Of a DNA stretch of 64,000 nucleotides, positions 8,667 through 18,737 are shown piece after piece. The stretch comes from G965247265 sp965247265. Lineage in GTDB: Bacteria > Pseudomonadota > Gammaproteobacteria > UBA4575. Where the stretch lies: assembly GCA_965247265.1 (NCBI GenBank), contig OZ252002.1, forward strand, positions 434,001-498,000, in the 5' to 3' direction. Below the pieces are notes generated by a model. It was not told where the DNA came from. It worked only from the letters and a program-made list of their open reading frames with translations, and searched no databases. A program made the position numbers and the translations under genes. The first letter of the stretch is position 1. Each line of letters starts with the position of its first letter.

Positions 8667-11600
8667 GTTTAATTAAACTTGCTTTAGACAATCCAGTTGC
8701 AACGCTTGTAGGTTGCTTGCTAGTCACTGTTTTTGGCGTCATAGCACTAACCGATCTACCTGTACAACTTACTCCAGACATTGAACGTCCTGTAATTGTT
8801 GTGACTACACAATGGCGTACTGCTGCCCCTAATGAAGTTGAATCCGAAATAATTGAGCCGCAGGAAAAACAACTGCGAGGTTTACCAGGCATGACACGGC
8901 TGGTTTCTAATGCCAGCCGAGGACGAGCTAGAATCAGAATTACGTTTGAAGTCGGCTATGATCTAAATCGCGCTTTAATTGAAGTTATAAATCGTCTCAA
9001 CCAAGTACGTAATTCCCCTGAAGACGCAAACAAGCCCATTTTAAAAACTGCGGGTGGCCGTGCACGACCAATAGCTTGGTTTATTATAAAACCTAATAAA
9101 GATAATCCACGTTTGATTGAAACCTATCGTGACTTTATTGAAGAAGTTGTACAAACACGATTTGAACGCGTGACGGGAGTTGCACTCTCAGAAGTACGCG
9201 GCGGTCATGAATATGAAATAAGAATTACAATTGATCCATATAAAGCGGCAGGGCTTGGTATTGAATTACCAAAAGCTGCTGCGCTTGTCGGGGGGAATGA
9301 CGATGTTTCCGCAGGCACCGCGGATGTTGGCAAACGTCGCTACACACTACGATATATCGGAGCATTAAGTCCAAAAGAACTCAGTGAACTAATTTTAGAA
9401 TGGCGTGACGGTAAACCCATTGCATTGCGAGATATTGCAAAGGTAGAAGTTAGAACAATCGATCGTAATAATTTTGTAATTAACAACGGTGACCCATCCA
9501 TCGCCGTGAATGCCTATCGTGAAGCTGGTGTAAATGTGCTTGAAATTATGAGCGATTTACGTAAGGCCGTTAGCGAAATTGAACAAGGACCTTTGAAGCG
9601 AGCAAATTTAAACATTAACCAAGTCTATGATGAAACAATTTATATCGATAGTGCTATTCAATTACTGCGTAATAATCTAGCGCTTGGTGTTTTATTAGCA
9701 GTCGGTGTGCTTTGGTGGTTTTTAAGAAAACTCCGCGCAACAGTAATTGTTACATTAACAATTCCGCTTTGCTTGCTTGTTACATTTATAGTCATGAATA
9801 TCACGGATCGTACAATGAATGTAATTTCTCTCGCTGGCATGGCCTTTGCGGTTGGAATGGTCATGGATGCCGCCATTATCGTTTTGGAAAATATTGTGCG
9901 TATGCGCGAACAAGGAAGTTCGCCTTTAAATGCAGCATTGCAGGGAACTAAACAAGTTTGGCCTGCCTTACTGGCTTCAACTTTAACGACTGCTGCTATA
10001 TTTATACCTGTTATATTCTTAAAAGATCAAAGCGGACAACTCTTTGCTGATCTCGCCATTGCTATATCAGCAGCAATTATTACCTCGCTAATTGTTGCAA
10101 GCACTGTAATCCCAGCTGCAATGTACAAATATACTTCAACATTAGAATTAAAAGATCTACATCACTCATGGTGGGACCAGACTACCTCAGTCATTATGAA
10201 CATCACGCGAAGTTCTATGTTTCGCTGGCTATGGATTATTGGCCTCATTACGATATCTGTTGCAATTACATATAAAGCATTTCCAGAGACCGATTATTTA
10301 CCTAGTGGAAATCGAAACTTGGTTTTTGGAAGAGTAGTCCCCCCACCGGGTGTCAATATAGATCATATCGAAAAAGAAATGGGTGAAGTAATAGCAGCGC
10401 GAATGCAACCTTATATCGATGGAAACAAAGAACCAAAAATAAAACATTACTTTTTCGTTGCAAACTCAGGAACTATATTTTTAGGTGCTCGAGCAGAAAG
10501 TTCAGATAAGAAACAGGTTGATCAAGTTTTAGCTGTAGTGCGAAATTCAATCGATGGGTTTCCAGATACATTTCCAATTGTAAGTAAAGCTTCATTATTC
10601 AGTGGTGTAGGTGGAAACACCGAAATTGATATTCATATTCAAGGAAAAGATATTGATAGTTTATTACGGGCAGCGCGCATAGGATTTATGAAGATTCCTT
10701 TGGTATTTAATGGCGAACGTGCAAGACCTATACCTGGTTTGCAGTTAGCAGAATCTGAATTGCAAATCCTTCCAAAAGAAGATCGATTAATTGAAGCAGG
10801 ATGGAACCGCTCTACCATGGCCAGTATTACTAAAGTTCTGGGACAAGGTCTCTTCGTGGGGGAATATTTTAATGGCGAAGAAAAACTAGATATTTATGCG
10901 CGTATTGAGCCATGGGCAACCCCTGAAGAATTAGCGTCTATACCGTTATACACACCTAATGCTGGTGTGCTACCGGTAAGTGAACTGGTTGAAATTAAAC
11001 GTTCTGCAGGCCCAGATATAATTCGTCGCGTAGATCGGCGTCGCACTGTGACGTTAATATTTCGTCCTCCTGAAAATGTACCATTAGAAACCGCAATACT
11101 AAAACTAAGACAAGAAATACTCCCTTTAATGGAGAAAGAGTTATCTGAAGATGGAGAGATCAAAATTGGAGGTTCTGCGAGTAAATTAAGAACGGCAATA
11201 AAAAATTTCTCAAACAGCTTTATTCTTGCCATTATAATACTCTACCTTTTAATTAGCGCGCTATTTAGATCGTTTATCGATAGCATACTTGTGGTTTTAG
11301 CCCTGCCGCTGGCAACAGTAGGTGGCGTACTCATGCTACTCATACTTGGATTGCCTGCTGATTTACTGACGATGCTTGGCTTTATTATTCTATTAGGACT
11401 CGTTGTCAATAATGCTATTTTACTTGTGCATCAAGCGAGAGTTTCCGAACGCAATGGAAAAGAACGGCGTGAAGCGGTACATGAGTCTGTTCGCATCCGA
11501 TTACGACCAATCTTAATGAGTACACTCACCAGTATTTTTGGCATGCTCCCATTGCTCATTATCCCTGGTGCTGGATCAGAACTCTATAAAGGTCTTGCAG

Positions 11601-11713
11601 CAGTAATTGTTGGAGGAATGGCAGTAAGTACATTCTTTACATTAATTTTGCTGCCAAGTCTTTTACAATTAGGAAATACAAATTCGTCTATAAATGTGCC
11701 TAGTCATGTCTGA
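8663..11713 (+). CDS. RND-family efflux permease (HAE1-like)
   Basis: The 1016-residue inner-membrane protein is full length for the family. An N-terminal helix with LTDLPVQLTPDIERPV precedes a large periplasmic domain. Central transmembrane helices include GMAFAVGMVMDAAIIVLENI (proton-relay acidic residue), then a second periplasmic domain and the C-terminal helices with GFIILLGLVVNNAILLVHQ. These are hallmarks of multidrug and metabolite exporters of the AcrB superfamily. The substrate cannot be told from sequence. It is translationally coupled to the adaptor, and 12 bases separate it from the broken AI-2E-type permease. Confidence 0.9.
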   Translation: MSLIKLALDNPVATLVGCLLVTVFGVIALTDLPVQLTPDIERPVIVVTTQWRTAAPNEVESEIIEPQEKQLRGLPGMTRLVSNASRGRARIRITFEVGYDLNRALIEVINRLNQVRNSPEDANKPILKTAGGRARPIAWFIIKPNKDNPRLIETYRDFIEEVVQTRFERVTGVALSEVRGGHEYEIRITIDPYKAAGLGIELPKAAALVGGNDDVSAGTADVGKRRYTLRYIGALSPKELSELILEWRDGKPIALRDIAKVEVRTIDRNNFVINNGDPSIAVNAYREAGVNVLEIMSDLRKAVSEIEQGPLKRANLNINQVYDETIYIDSAIQLLRNNLALGVLLAVGVLWWFLRKLRATVIVTLTIPLCLLVTFIVMNITDRTMNVISLAGMAFAVGMVMDAAIIVLENIVRMREQGSSPLNAALQGTKQVWPALLASTLTTAAIFIPVIFLKDQSGQLFADLAIAISAAIITSLIVASTVIPAAMYKYTSTLELKDLHHSWWDQTTSVIMNITRSSMFRWLWIIGLITISVAITYKAFPETDYLPSGNRNLVFGRVVPPPGVNIDHIEKEMGEVIAARMQPYIDGNKEPKIKHYFFVANSGTIFLGARAESSDKKQVDQVLAVVRNSIDGFPDTFPIVSKASLFSGVGGNTEIDIHIQGKDIDSLLRAARIGFMKIPLVFNGERARPIPGLQLAESELQILPKEDRLIEAGWNRSTMASITKVLGQGLFVGEYFNGEEKLDIYARIEPWATPEELASIPLYTPNAGVLPVSELVEIKRSAGPDIIRRVDRRRTVTLIFRPPENVPLETAILKLRQEILPLMEKELSEDGEIKIGGSASKLRTAIKNFSNSFILAIIILYLLISALFRSFIDSILVVLALPLATVGGVLMLLILGLPADLLTMLGFIILLGLVVNNAILLVHQARVSERNGKERREAVHESVRIRLRPILMSTLTSIFGMLPLLIIPGAGSELYKGLAAVIVGGMAVSTFFTLILLPSLLQLGNTNSSINVPSHV

Positions 11714-11725
11714 TATAGTCGTACT

Positions 11726-12768
11726 GTGATAAAACATATTTTCTTTTTTACTTTCTTAGTAGTTTCTACTTTAGGTTTTTTATATTTACTTAAACCATTT
11801 TTTGAACCTATTCTTTGGGCTATAACCCTAGCTATTATATTTGCTCCTGTTTACAAATATTTTTTAAATAAGTTAAATGGTCGCCAATCACTATCTTCGC
11901 TGGTAACGTTATTAGTAATCATTTTCACAGTTGTTGTCCCAACAATTGTACTCTTGATTGCTGTTGTCAATGAAAGCGCTAAAATATTCAATAGTATTAG
12001 CTCAGGGAAATATGATTTTGAAAAGCCTATTGCTTGGATACAGCAAAGTATTCCAATTTTAGACAGTTTTTTTCAAAAATTGGTATTGATATTGAAATAA
12101 TTAAAGAAGGTATTTCAGCTAGCGCATTAGATGCCAGTCAATGGATTGCTGCTTACATTATTAATATAGGACAAAACACGCTTACTTTTACCATCCTACT
12201 TTTTTTAATGGTATATCTTTTATTTTAAATGTTAAAAGATGGAGAAAAATTAATCTCTATACTCATACGCATGCTACCAATTGGTGATGATGCAGAACGG
12301 CATCTACTATCAAAGTTTGCCGAAGTTTCACGCGCTACTATTAAAGGCACACTTGTAGTCGGCATTATTCAAGGAGCTTTAGGTGGAATACTATTTGCAT
12401 TACTAGGCATTGAATCGGCTATATTTTGGGGTGTAGTAATGATCGTGCTTTCGATATTACCTGCAATTGGCTCCGCGTTGGTTTGGGGTCCGGCAGCCAT
12501 TATATTTCTTGCGAATGAACAATGGATTAAAGCGCTCATTCTATTTATTGTCGGCGCAGCGTTTATTGGAGTTATTGACAATGTATTGCGACCGATATTA
12601 GTTGGGCGTGATACAAAAATGCCAGACTATTTAATCCTGCTTAGCACACTTGGCGGATTGGGCTTATTTGGATTATCAGGAATTGTATTTGGTCCGATAA
12701 TTGCCGCATTCTTTCTTGCTATTTGGACAATGTTCGAATACGAATATCATCCAGATTCATATAACTGA
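11726..12768 (+). pseudogene. AI-2E/PerM-family permease, broken by a frameshift and a stop
   Basis: Three consecutive pieces together make one AI-2E transporter-family (PerM-like) membrane protein of about 347 residues. The first runs to QKLVLILK at 12100. The second resumes in the +1 frame with QKIGIDIEIIKEG and ends at TAA 12226-12228. The third continues in that frame with MLKDGEKLISILIRML and includes the family region VGIIQGALGG. The frame changes at the A5 run at 12075-12079; one more A would restore it. The TAA probably replaced a leucine codon (TTA). Two independent lesions argue for real inactivation. The family exports small molecules or supports membrane functions. Confidence 0.85.
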
Positions 12769-12870
12769 CAAGGTTATCATCTATTTAATTTCTCATTAGC
12801 TACATTTACCTGCCACGGTTATATTTGAAATTAGTTTTGTAAGTACATTGCGTAATAATACTCAACCATC

Positions 12871-13587
12871 ATGCAAGGCTTTCGAGTAGCAGATCAGACA
12901 TGGGCTACAGTTGATGCAGCATTGGCAAATGATGCTATTTCAATTCTACCTATTGCAGCAAGTTGCAAAGAACATGGCTTACATTTGCCGATGTCTACGG
13001 ATTACATTCAAGCAGAGTGGTTAGTTGCACATCTCATAACTAAGGTTAATGCAGTTATTTGGCCAACCGTCAACTATGGGTATTATCCAGCTTTCGTTGA
13101 TTACCCTGGTAGCAGCAGTCTAAATAAATCTACATTCGAAAACGTCATCATGGAAATAACTCAAGGTATTATAAAAAATGGCGCTAATAAAATGTTTATT
13201 CTAAACACAGGTATAAGTACGATTGAACCATTACAAAATATTGTAACTTCATATTTACATTCTTCTAATATTAGACTAATTAATATTTACAGTGGCGAAA
13301 GATTTTGTGAAATCGAAAAACTCGTCTCGAAACAAATTAGAGGTGGCCATGCAGATGAAATAGAAACATCAATAATGCTCGCCATTAATGCTGACATGGT
13401 CAATATGCGTCTTGCTGAATCAAATACTAATGAAATACAACCAGGCCCATTTAATCGTACACACAAAGATCAGCCTAACTATTCGCCAAGTGGTGTGTAT
13501 GGCGATGCAACATTAGCAACGCTTGAAAAAGGCCAGCGATTGACAGATGCAATACTTAAAGATGTACTACACGCATTACAAAATTAA
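12871..13587 (+). CDS. Creatininase-family metal-dependent amidohydrolase
   Basis: The 238-residue product has the family metal-ligand motifs: EHGLHLPMSTDYIQAEWL near residue 35 (Glu/His/Asp ligands) and RGGHADEIETSIMLAI near residue 155. The family includes creatininase, riboflavin-synthesis amidohydrolase ArfB and the mycofactocin peptidase MftE. No mycofactocin or creatine genes are visible, so the substrate is open. It is the last gene on this strand before the convergent MotB-like gene, 6 bases away. Confidence 0.8.
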   Translation: MQGFRVADQTWATVDAALANDAISILPIAASCKEHGLHLPMSTDYIQAEWLVAHLITKVNAVIWPTVNYGYYPAFVDYPGSSSLNKSTFENVIMEITQGIIKNGANKMFILNTGISTIEPLQNIVTSYLHSSNIRLINIYSGERFCEIEKLVSKQIRGGHADEIETSIMLAINADMVNMRLAESNTNEIQPGPFNRTHKDQPNYSPSGVYGDATLATLEKGQRLTDAILKDVLHALQN

Positions 13588-13593
13588 ATTTAA

Positions 13594-14628
13594 TTATCTC
13601 GAAGTTAACTTAATTTCAATTCTTCTATTTTTTGCATAAGCCTCAGCAGATTTACTAGAATCTAATGGGTGAAATTCACCAAATCCCGTTGCAGCGAGTC
13701 TTTTTGGCTCAACGCCTTTAGCAATCATAAATTTAACGATTGCCAATGCTCTTGCAGTTGATAGCTCCCAATTCGACGGGAACTCTTTGGAATTGATAGA
13801 CCTTCGGTCAGTATGCCCATCTATACGCACAATCCAATCAATATCACTAGGAATTTCCGTGGCTACTGATTTTAGAATGTCGGCTAATATTTTAACCTGT
13901 TTTTCCCCGCCATCACCAAGATCAGCGGAGCCGCTATCAAACAAAAGTTCTGATTGAAGAACAAATCGATCACCAACAATTTGAATATTTGGATTATCAC
14001 CTAGTACCTCACGCAATCGACCAAAAAAGTCAGAGCGGTAACGCGCTAATTCTTGCGCCTTTTCAGCTAATGCAACATTCAGTCGTTCAGCTATATTTTC
14101 TAAACTATCGTTTTTTGTATCTAGCTCAAGCCCTAAAGCCTTTGAAACAGCACCAAGCTGTTCTCTTAATGCTTTTACTTGGTAATTAAGTAATTCAATT
14201 TGTGCAAGAGATTTTGCGGATATTTCTTGCTCTGCGCGCAATGTTTGGTCACTCTCATTCAATTTAGAAGAAAGTTCTGCAACATCTTTCTCTAAGTCTT
14301 CTCGCAATTCTGTCAACGTCTCTACATCAGCTTGAAGTTCTTCTAATTGACCTGCTTTTGTTGACAGTTGTGATGTCAAACTTCCGACTTGTTCTTGGAG
14401 ACTAGCACTAGTAGTTTTCTCAAGTGCAAGCATATCGGCTAAATGGGCCACTTGCCTATTCAACCTGACTAGCGTTTTTTCTTTACCTGTTAAGGCATCA
14501 GATAAATAGAATTGCCCAACAGCAAAAATCAATAATAAAAAAATGATGACCATTAACAATGCCGATAAGGAATCAACGAATCCAGGCCAAATATTTACAT
14601 TACGTCGAGACGAATGCGTGATTTGCAT
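13594..14628 (-). CDS. MotB/OmpA-like stator protein with long coiled coil
   Basis: The 344-residue product has a single N-terminal membrane helix with a conserved aspartate (WPGFVDSLSALLMV, D18), as in the proton path of MotB/ZorB. A long predicted coiled coil rich in Leu/Glu/Gln follows (about residues 50-200), then a peptidoglycan-binding OmpA domain (LLFDSGSADL, IDGHTDRRSI, LSTARALAIVKFM, NRRIEIKL). It is paired with the MotA/ExbB-like gene 2 bases upstream. No flagellar genes are nearby. The pair resembles a conserved, poorly characterised envelope motor rather than the flagellar stator. Confidence 0.8.
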   Translation of the reverse strand: MQITHSSRRNVNIWPGFVDSLSALLMVIIFLLLIFAVGQFYLSDALTGKEKTLVRLNRQVAHLADMLALEKTTSASLQEQVGSLTSQLSTKAGQLEELQADVETLTELREDLEKDVAELSSKLNESDQTLRAEQEISAKSLAQIELLNYQVKALREQLGAVSKALGLELDTKNDSLENIAERLNVALAEKAQELARYRSDFFGRLREVLGDNPNIQIVGDRFVLQSELLFDSGSADLGDGGEKQVKILADILKSVATEIPSDIDWIVRIDGHTDRRSINSKEFPSNWELSTARALAIVKFMIAKGVEPKRLAATGFGEFHPLDSSKSAEAYAKNRRIEIKLTSR

Positions 14629-14630
14629 TA

Positions 14631-15611
14631 TTATTTAGATTGTTGCCGATTTGCCAAAGATGCACCAATCGTGCGCGTAAGAATACGAAATTCTTTTCTA
14701 AACTCTTCAGAAAATGGTTGTTGATCTCGCTTTAAGTGTTCGCCAAGTTCGGCCAAATGATGAGTCAATGTGAGCAAGTGTGAGTCTAACCGGGTGCGCT
14801 CATTAGCGTGTTCAGAAAGTGCCCTTTGTAATTTATCAATACTATCCGCGGTTGACTCTAATAAAGCCTGTACATATACAGGAACCGCAGCTTCGCCATC
14901 TCCCGGAAGGGCGCCAGATGAAAGATGCGTAATGTCTGAAAGCCACTCTTCGAGTTCATTGAAAAATCTTCTTTGACCGTGTCCGGCTTGCAAGTCTAAA
15001 AACCCAAGAACCAATGACCCAGCCAAACCAAATAACGAAGAACTAAATGCAACACCCATGCCTGATAATGGTTGTTGTAATCCTTGTTTTAAATTTTCAA
15101 ACAACAGTAGACTATCTCCACCATTAGCCGACATCCCTTTTATGACTTCACTGACAGAACTTACTGTGATTAGCAGGCCCCAAAATGTTCCCAGTAGACC
15201 TAAAAATATGAGCAGACCAATTAAGTAGCGCGAGATATCACGCGATTCATCAAGTCGAGTACTTATGCTGTCTAAAAGTGATCGCAATGACATTGTTGAC
15301 AATGTCAATTGATCACTTTCCTTTTTCGAAAGCATGCGCGCAACAGGTGCAAGCAGTGGTGTAATTTTTTTCGGGGGCTGCCCTCCCTTAATGTTTCTAA
15401 ATCTTTCTATCCAGTCAATCTCTCTATAAAGATTAATTACTTGTTGAAAGTTATACACAATGCCAACAATCAACACGAAAGCAATCAGCGCGTTAAACCA
15501 AGGGTTGGTCTGAAATGCAAAAATAATAGGGTTAAGCACAAACGTCGCAGCAATTGCTGCACTGAGCACAAACACTATCATCCACATTAAAATAAGATAA
15601 GGCTTCGTCAT
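14631..15611 (-). CDS. MotA/TolQ/ExbB-family proton channel protein
   Basis: The 326-residue product has two N-terminal membrane helices (about 7-30 and 38-55). Two more helices are at LIGLLIFLGLLGTFWGLLITV and SGMGVAFSSSLFGLAGSLVLGFLDL, the MotA/ExbB signature. A cytoplasmic C-terminal tail with heptad-like leucines follows. It would form the pentameric channel around the MotB-like dimer encoded next. The genes are 2 bases apart and clearly an operon. ZorA of the Zorya defence system has the same core but usually a longer tail. Confidence 0.8.
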   Translation of the reverse strand: MTKPYLILMWMIVFVLSAAIAATFVLNPIIFAFQTNPWFNALIAFVLIVGIVYNFQQVINLYREIDWIERFRNIKGGQPPKKITPLLAPVARMLSKKESDQLTLSTMSLRSLLDSISTRLDESRDISRYLIGLLIFLGLLGTFWGLLITVSSVSEVIKGMSANGGDSLLLFENLKQGLQQPLSGMGVAFSSSLFGLAGSLVLGFLDLQAGHGQRRFFNELEEWLSDITHLSSGALPGDGEAAVPVYVQALLESTADSIDKLQRALSEHANERTRLDSHLLTLTHHLAELGEHLKRDQQPFSEEFRKEFRILTRTIGASLANRQQSK

Positions 15612-15662
15612 GGGAATAATTTTAATACTATTATTGGATTTCTAATTCTATAATATATTTTA

Positions 15663-16055
15663 TCAATCAGTCTCTTTTTTTATGGTTTGCATAGCCTCGA
15701 TCATATCCTCAAATAAGGTCATAATCTCCTGTTTTAGCTGTGAATTAAACTGCAATTTATTCATAGCGGTACTCATGCAGTATAGCCATTGGTTTTTTAG
15801 TTTTTCATCTATATTTAGTCTCTTATGCTTTAATTCTAACCAATTTTCATTCATATACTGTTTGCCAAACAATTCGGGACCGCCAAGCCATTGGGTGAGA
15901 AATCGATATAAGTTAAATCGTGTACGGAACAGTTTTTTTGGGTGGATATTCAACAACTCAGTCGTATTTTTATTCTTTTCCATTATGTCATAAAATTCAT
16001 CGGCTAGTGCTCGTGTTGCAGACAGCCCTCCCATTCGTTCAAACAATGACTTCAT
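15663..16055 (-). CDS. Group II truncated haemoglobin (GlbO-like)
   Basis: The product (about 130 residues) begins MKSLFERMGG and shows the truncated haemoglobin pattern: FERMGGLSATRALADEFYDIM, RFLTQWLGGPELFGKQY and the proximal histidine in LELKHKRLNI followed by DQW-like KNQWLYCM. Group II members bind O2, NO or sulfide, often under oxidative or nitrosative stress. The start at 16055 (ATG) is preferred over an upstream TTG because the added residues are hydrophobic and not family-like. It follows the rhodanese gene closely on the same strand, which fits sulfur or redox stress, though that link is inference. Confidence 0.75.
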   Translation of the reverse strand: MKSLFERMGGLSATRALADEFYDIMEKNKNTTELLNIHPKKLFRTRFNLYRFLTQWLGGPELFGKQYMNENWLELKHKRLNIDEKLKNQWLYCMSTAMNKLQFNSQLKQEIMTLFEDMIEAMQTIKKETD

Positions 16056-16094
16056 AGACAAAAAAATTAATCCAACCAATTAGTGATACACAAA

Positions 16095-16499
16095 TTATTG
16101 TGGGGCAACGGTTGGATTATTTTCTTTTATCCAATACGCAATACCTCTTTCAACATTGTATACATTTTCATAACCCACTACCTTTGACAAATAGTTTGCA
16201 AGCTGATTACTTCTACCTCCTGATAAACAAATTAAAACTACTGGTTCATCCTTTGCTGCAATTGCAGAAAGTTTTTCAATCCATTGATCCAAATTATATT
16301 GACCCTTTTTATCGAAAAACATCATAAGATTACTTCCTTCAATAATTCCAGTTTCTTGCCATTCAGATGCAGTACGAATATCTATTACTGGCACATCTTG
16401 ATTAATGAGTTCTTTAAGCATTGAATTATCAATATGCGAAACATCTGCAGCATGTAGATTGGTAATAAATAATAAACTAAAAAATAAAATCTTCCCCAT
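16095..16499 (-). CDS. Periplasmic rhodanese-domain protein
   Basis: The 134-residue product has a signal peptide (cleavage near NLHAAD) and one rhodanese domain. The visible motifs are PVIDIRTASEWQETGIIEG and an active-site loop CLSGGRS with the catalytic cysteine, followed by NVERGIAYW. It likely carries persulfide sulfur in the periplasm. The physiological acceptor is unknown. It is transcribed after djlA with 12 bases between them. Confidence 0.85.
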   Translation of the reverse strand: MGKILFFSLLFITNLHAADVSHIDNSMLKELINQDVPVIDIRTASEWQETGIIEGSNLMMFFDKKGQYNLDQWIEKLSAIAAKDEPVVLICLSGGRSNQLANYLSKVVGYENVYNVERGIAYWIKENNPTVAPQ

Positions 16500-16511
16500 A
16501 CATGCATACCC

Positions 16512-17321
16512 TTAATGAAGTGATTTACGATGCTTGGAAATAAGGTCGTATGCCTTTTGTATTTCTTGTGTTTTATCAGTAGCCATTTCTATCATTTCCT
16601 CTGGTAATCCTTTTGAAATTAATTTATCAGGATGATGTTGGCTCATTAATCTTCTGTAAGACATTTTTAATTCTGCATCTGAATCTGAAGAACCTATGTC
16701 AAATATTCTATATGCATCTTTTAAAGCATGTGCTGAGGGTCTTGATTCCGTTGTACCTGACTGTTGATAATTTCGCTGCTGTGCAAGAATTAATGACTCA
16801 AGCTGTGAAACTAGCGCATAGGGATACCCCAGTTTGTTGCAGACATCTTTTAAAATTTTATCTTCTTCCAAATGCTTTTCTCCATCTGCATAGACCGCCT
16901 GCAGTTGAATCTCAATGAACATTTGTATTAATGTAATTTTACGCCGACATTCCCTACGAAACTGATCCAAAACTTCATCCAAAACAAATTCATCCTCTTT
17001 CCCATGGTGAAACAATTCGATGGCTGCTTTTCTTTGTTCATTGTTTAGCTGCATTTGTTGCATTACGTGTTCAGCAAGCTTGATTTCTTCGGGTGAAACA
17101 CGGCCATCTGCCTTGGCAAGATGTCCCATCACAGAAAATGTTGCGGTGAAAAATGCCGCCTGTGTGCGCTCTTGTGAACCCGGATCAAATCCAACTTGCT
17201 TGCGCGATCCAGCAGATGGCTTATCTAATTGATGACCTAGTATTGTGCCAATCATGGCACCAAGTGGCCCGCCTAAAGCGAATCCCAGCCCTCCTCCTGC
17301 CAATTTCCCCCACCAACTCAT
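16512..17321 (-). CDS. djlA: Membrane-anchored DnaJ co-chaperone DjlA
   Basis: The 269-residue product has the DjlA order. An N-terminal glycine-rich membrane anchor (LAGGGLGFALGGPLGAMIG) is followed by a TerB-like central domain (GHLAKADGRVSPEEIKLAEHVM). A C-terminal J domain carries HHPDKL and AYDLI. It stimulates DnaK at the inner membrane. Length is normal. It follows senA by 37 bases on the same strand, so it may be co-transcribed with it, but a functional tie to selenium is not shown. Confidence 0.9.
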   Translation of the reverse strand: MSWWGKLAGGGLGFALGGPLGAMIGTILGHQLDKPSAGSRKQVGFDPGSQERTQAAFFTATFSVMGHLAKADGRVSPEEIKLAEHVMQQMQLNNEQRKAAIELFHHGKEDEFVLDEVLDQFRRECRRKITLIQMFIEIQLQAVYADGEKHLEEDKILKDVCNKLGYPYALVSQLESLILAQQRNYQQSGTTESRPSAHALKDAYRIFDIGSSDSDAELKMSYRRLMSQHHPDKLISKGLPEEMIEMATDKTQEIQKAYDLISKHRKSLH

Positions 17322-17358
17322 TTGTTAGCCTGCAAAATTTTTGCAGAAATGTCTATTA

Positions 17359-18663
17359 CTATAGAGCACATGTTCTGAATCCAGCGAATACATCGTTTCG
17401 ATCCGGTCCGTAATAGTTGCGCCACGTGTTACGTAACATGCGACCGCGTGATGCCCATGCACCGCCGCGTAAAACTTTAGTACATCCAAATAGTGGTCGA
17501 GAATATTCAGCATACCAGTCAGGCGAAAAACCAGGGTAGGGATTAAACGTAGTATCGGTCCATTCCCAAACATTCCCAATCATTTGACGGCAGCCAAATG
17601 GACTATCACTGCTCGGTAATGCATCAACATCAATTGAACTCATATTAAAGCTATCGGTGTTCGCACTGCTAGATTGCAATTTGCCCCCCCACGGAAAAAT
17701 TCTTTTTTGCATTACTCCGTCTTCTTGTTCTTTAGGAATACAAGCTGCGGCAAATTCCCATTCTGCTTCGGTTGGCAACCTACGATTTGCCCACTTGCAA
17801 AATGCCTGTGCTTCATACCAACTAATATGGATGACTGCGTGCTTTGCTTGTAACAGTGCCCATTGATCAAAGTGTCGTACATACCAGTTTTGATCTGAAT
17901 CTTGGTTCCAATAAATAGGGTGTTGAAGATTTAATTCACAACGCCATTTCCAAGCGGCATCATTCCAAAATTTTTCATTATGATATCCACCGGCCTCTAC
18001 GAATTCTAAATATTGTTCATTGCAAACAGCGTATTTAGCTATTTTAAATGGCATAATCTTTACTTGATGCGCCCATTTTTCGTTATCAAAAATAAACTCG
18101 CCATCACGTTCAGCACCTAATAAATATCTCCCACCACTTATTTCAATGTCCTCACTAACAAGTTGATTAGAATTTGAATCTTGAATTGCTGCTTTAATAA
18201 AGTTCGGTTTTGGATACGCTAATGTTTGACGCGTATATGTAAACGCTTCGTTATGCATATCCTCATGAAATAAAGCCAATAAGTAAAAATATTTTGCGGC
18301 ATTATTAAATTCAATTTGATCAAGCTGAAAAAGTTCCTTTTGCAACACTTCGTTCATATAAGCATAGGTGTCACTTAAATTAGGCAGCGGTAACTGCCAA
18401 CGCGATTCATGTAGAATTGATATTGAGTCAAACAATTCATCTACGTCTGCTCGAACAGGCTGCTCCCCACCCAGGTGGCGCAATATCCAACACTCATGAA
18501 AATATGCAACATGTGCAATTTCCCATCTTAATGGATTCACTGTTGGTAAAATTGGGCCCAACAATTGCTCCTCGCTCAATCCTTCCACTAACGATAATGT
18601 TCGACTACGTGCCTCGAGTAAGGCTGCTTTTAGAGCATTTTTTGTAGCAAGTGTATAATTCAT
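17359..18663 (-). CDS. senA: Selenoneine synthase SenA (EgtB-like non-heme iron enzyme)
   Basis: The 434-residue product has an N-terminal DinB-like domain and a C-terminal formylglycine-generating-enzyme (SUMF1) domain. H51 (WEIAHVAYFHE) plus H133 and H137 (FHEDMHNEA) form the expected three-histidine iron site. The SUMF1 part shows RLPTEAEWEFAAA, GNVWEWT and LRGGAWASRGRMLRNTWRNYY. EgtB and SenA share this fold. The adjacent divergent senB-type glycosyltransferase and the nearby SelD favour SenA, which joins hercynine to a selenosugar. No egtD is in the window, so hercynine must come from elsewhere. Assignment to SenA rather than EgtB is context-based but strong. Confidence 0.82.
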   Translation of the reverse strand: MNYTLATKNALKAALLEARSRTLSLVEGLSEEQLLGPILPTVNPLRWEIAHVAYFHECWILRHLGGEQPVRADVDELFDSISILHESRWQLPLPNLSDTYAYMNEVLQKELFQLDQIEFNNAAKYFYLLALFHEDMHNEAFTYTRQTLAYPKPNFIKAAIQDSNSNQLVSEDIEISGGRYLLGAERDGEFIFDNEKWAHQVKIMPFKIAKYAVCNEQYLEFVEAGGYHNEKFWNDAAWKWRCELNLQHPIYWNQDSDQNWYVRHFDQWALLQAKHAVIHISWYEAQAFCKWANRRLPTEAEWEFAAACIPKEQEDGVMQKRIFPWGGKLQSSSANTDSFNMSSIDVDALPSSDSPFGCRQMIGNVWEWTDTTFNPYPGFSPDWYAEYSRPLFGCTKVLRGGAWASRGRMLRNTWRNYYGPDRNDVFAGFRTCAL

Positions 18664-18737
18664 TGTTTAATAACTGTTCTAACAATATACAATTTTTTTT
18701 AGAATAAAAATAATATAATGTTAATTAATCTTAATAT

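Noticed and set aside
12229..12768. Separate gene starting at ATG 12229
   Set aside because: It is the second half of the AI-2E-type permease, in frame with the preceding fragment across one TAA.
13594..15611. Zorya defence system (ZorA/ZorB)
   Set aside because: No ZorC, ZorD or ZorE genes follow; neighbours are housekeeping. The pair fits a general envelope motor better.
17359..18663. Ergothioneine synthase EgtB
   Set aside because: Fold cannot separate EgtB from SenA, but senB and selD nearby and no egtD, egtC or egtE make SenA more likely.
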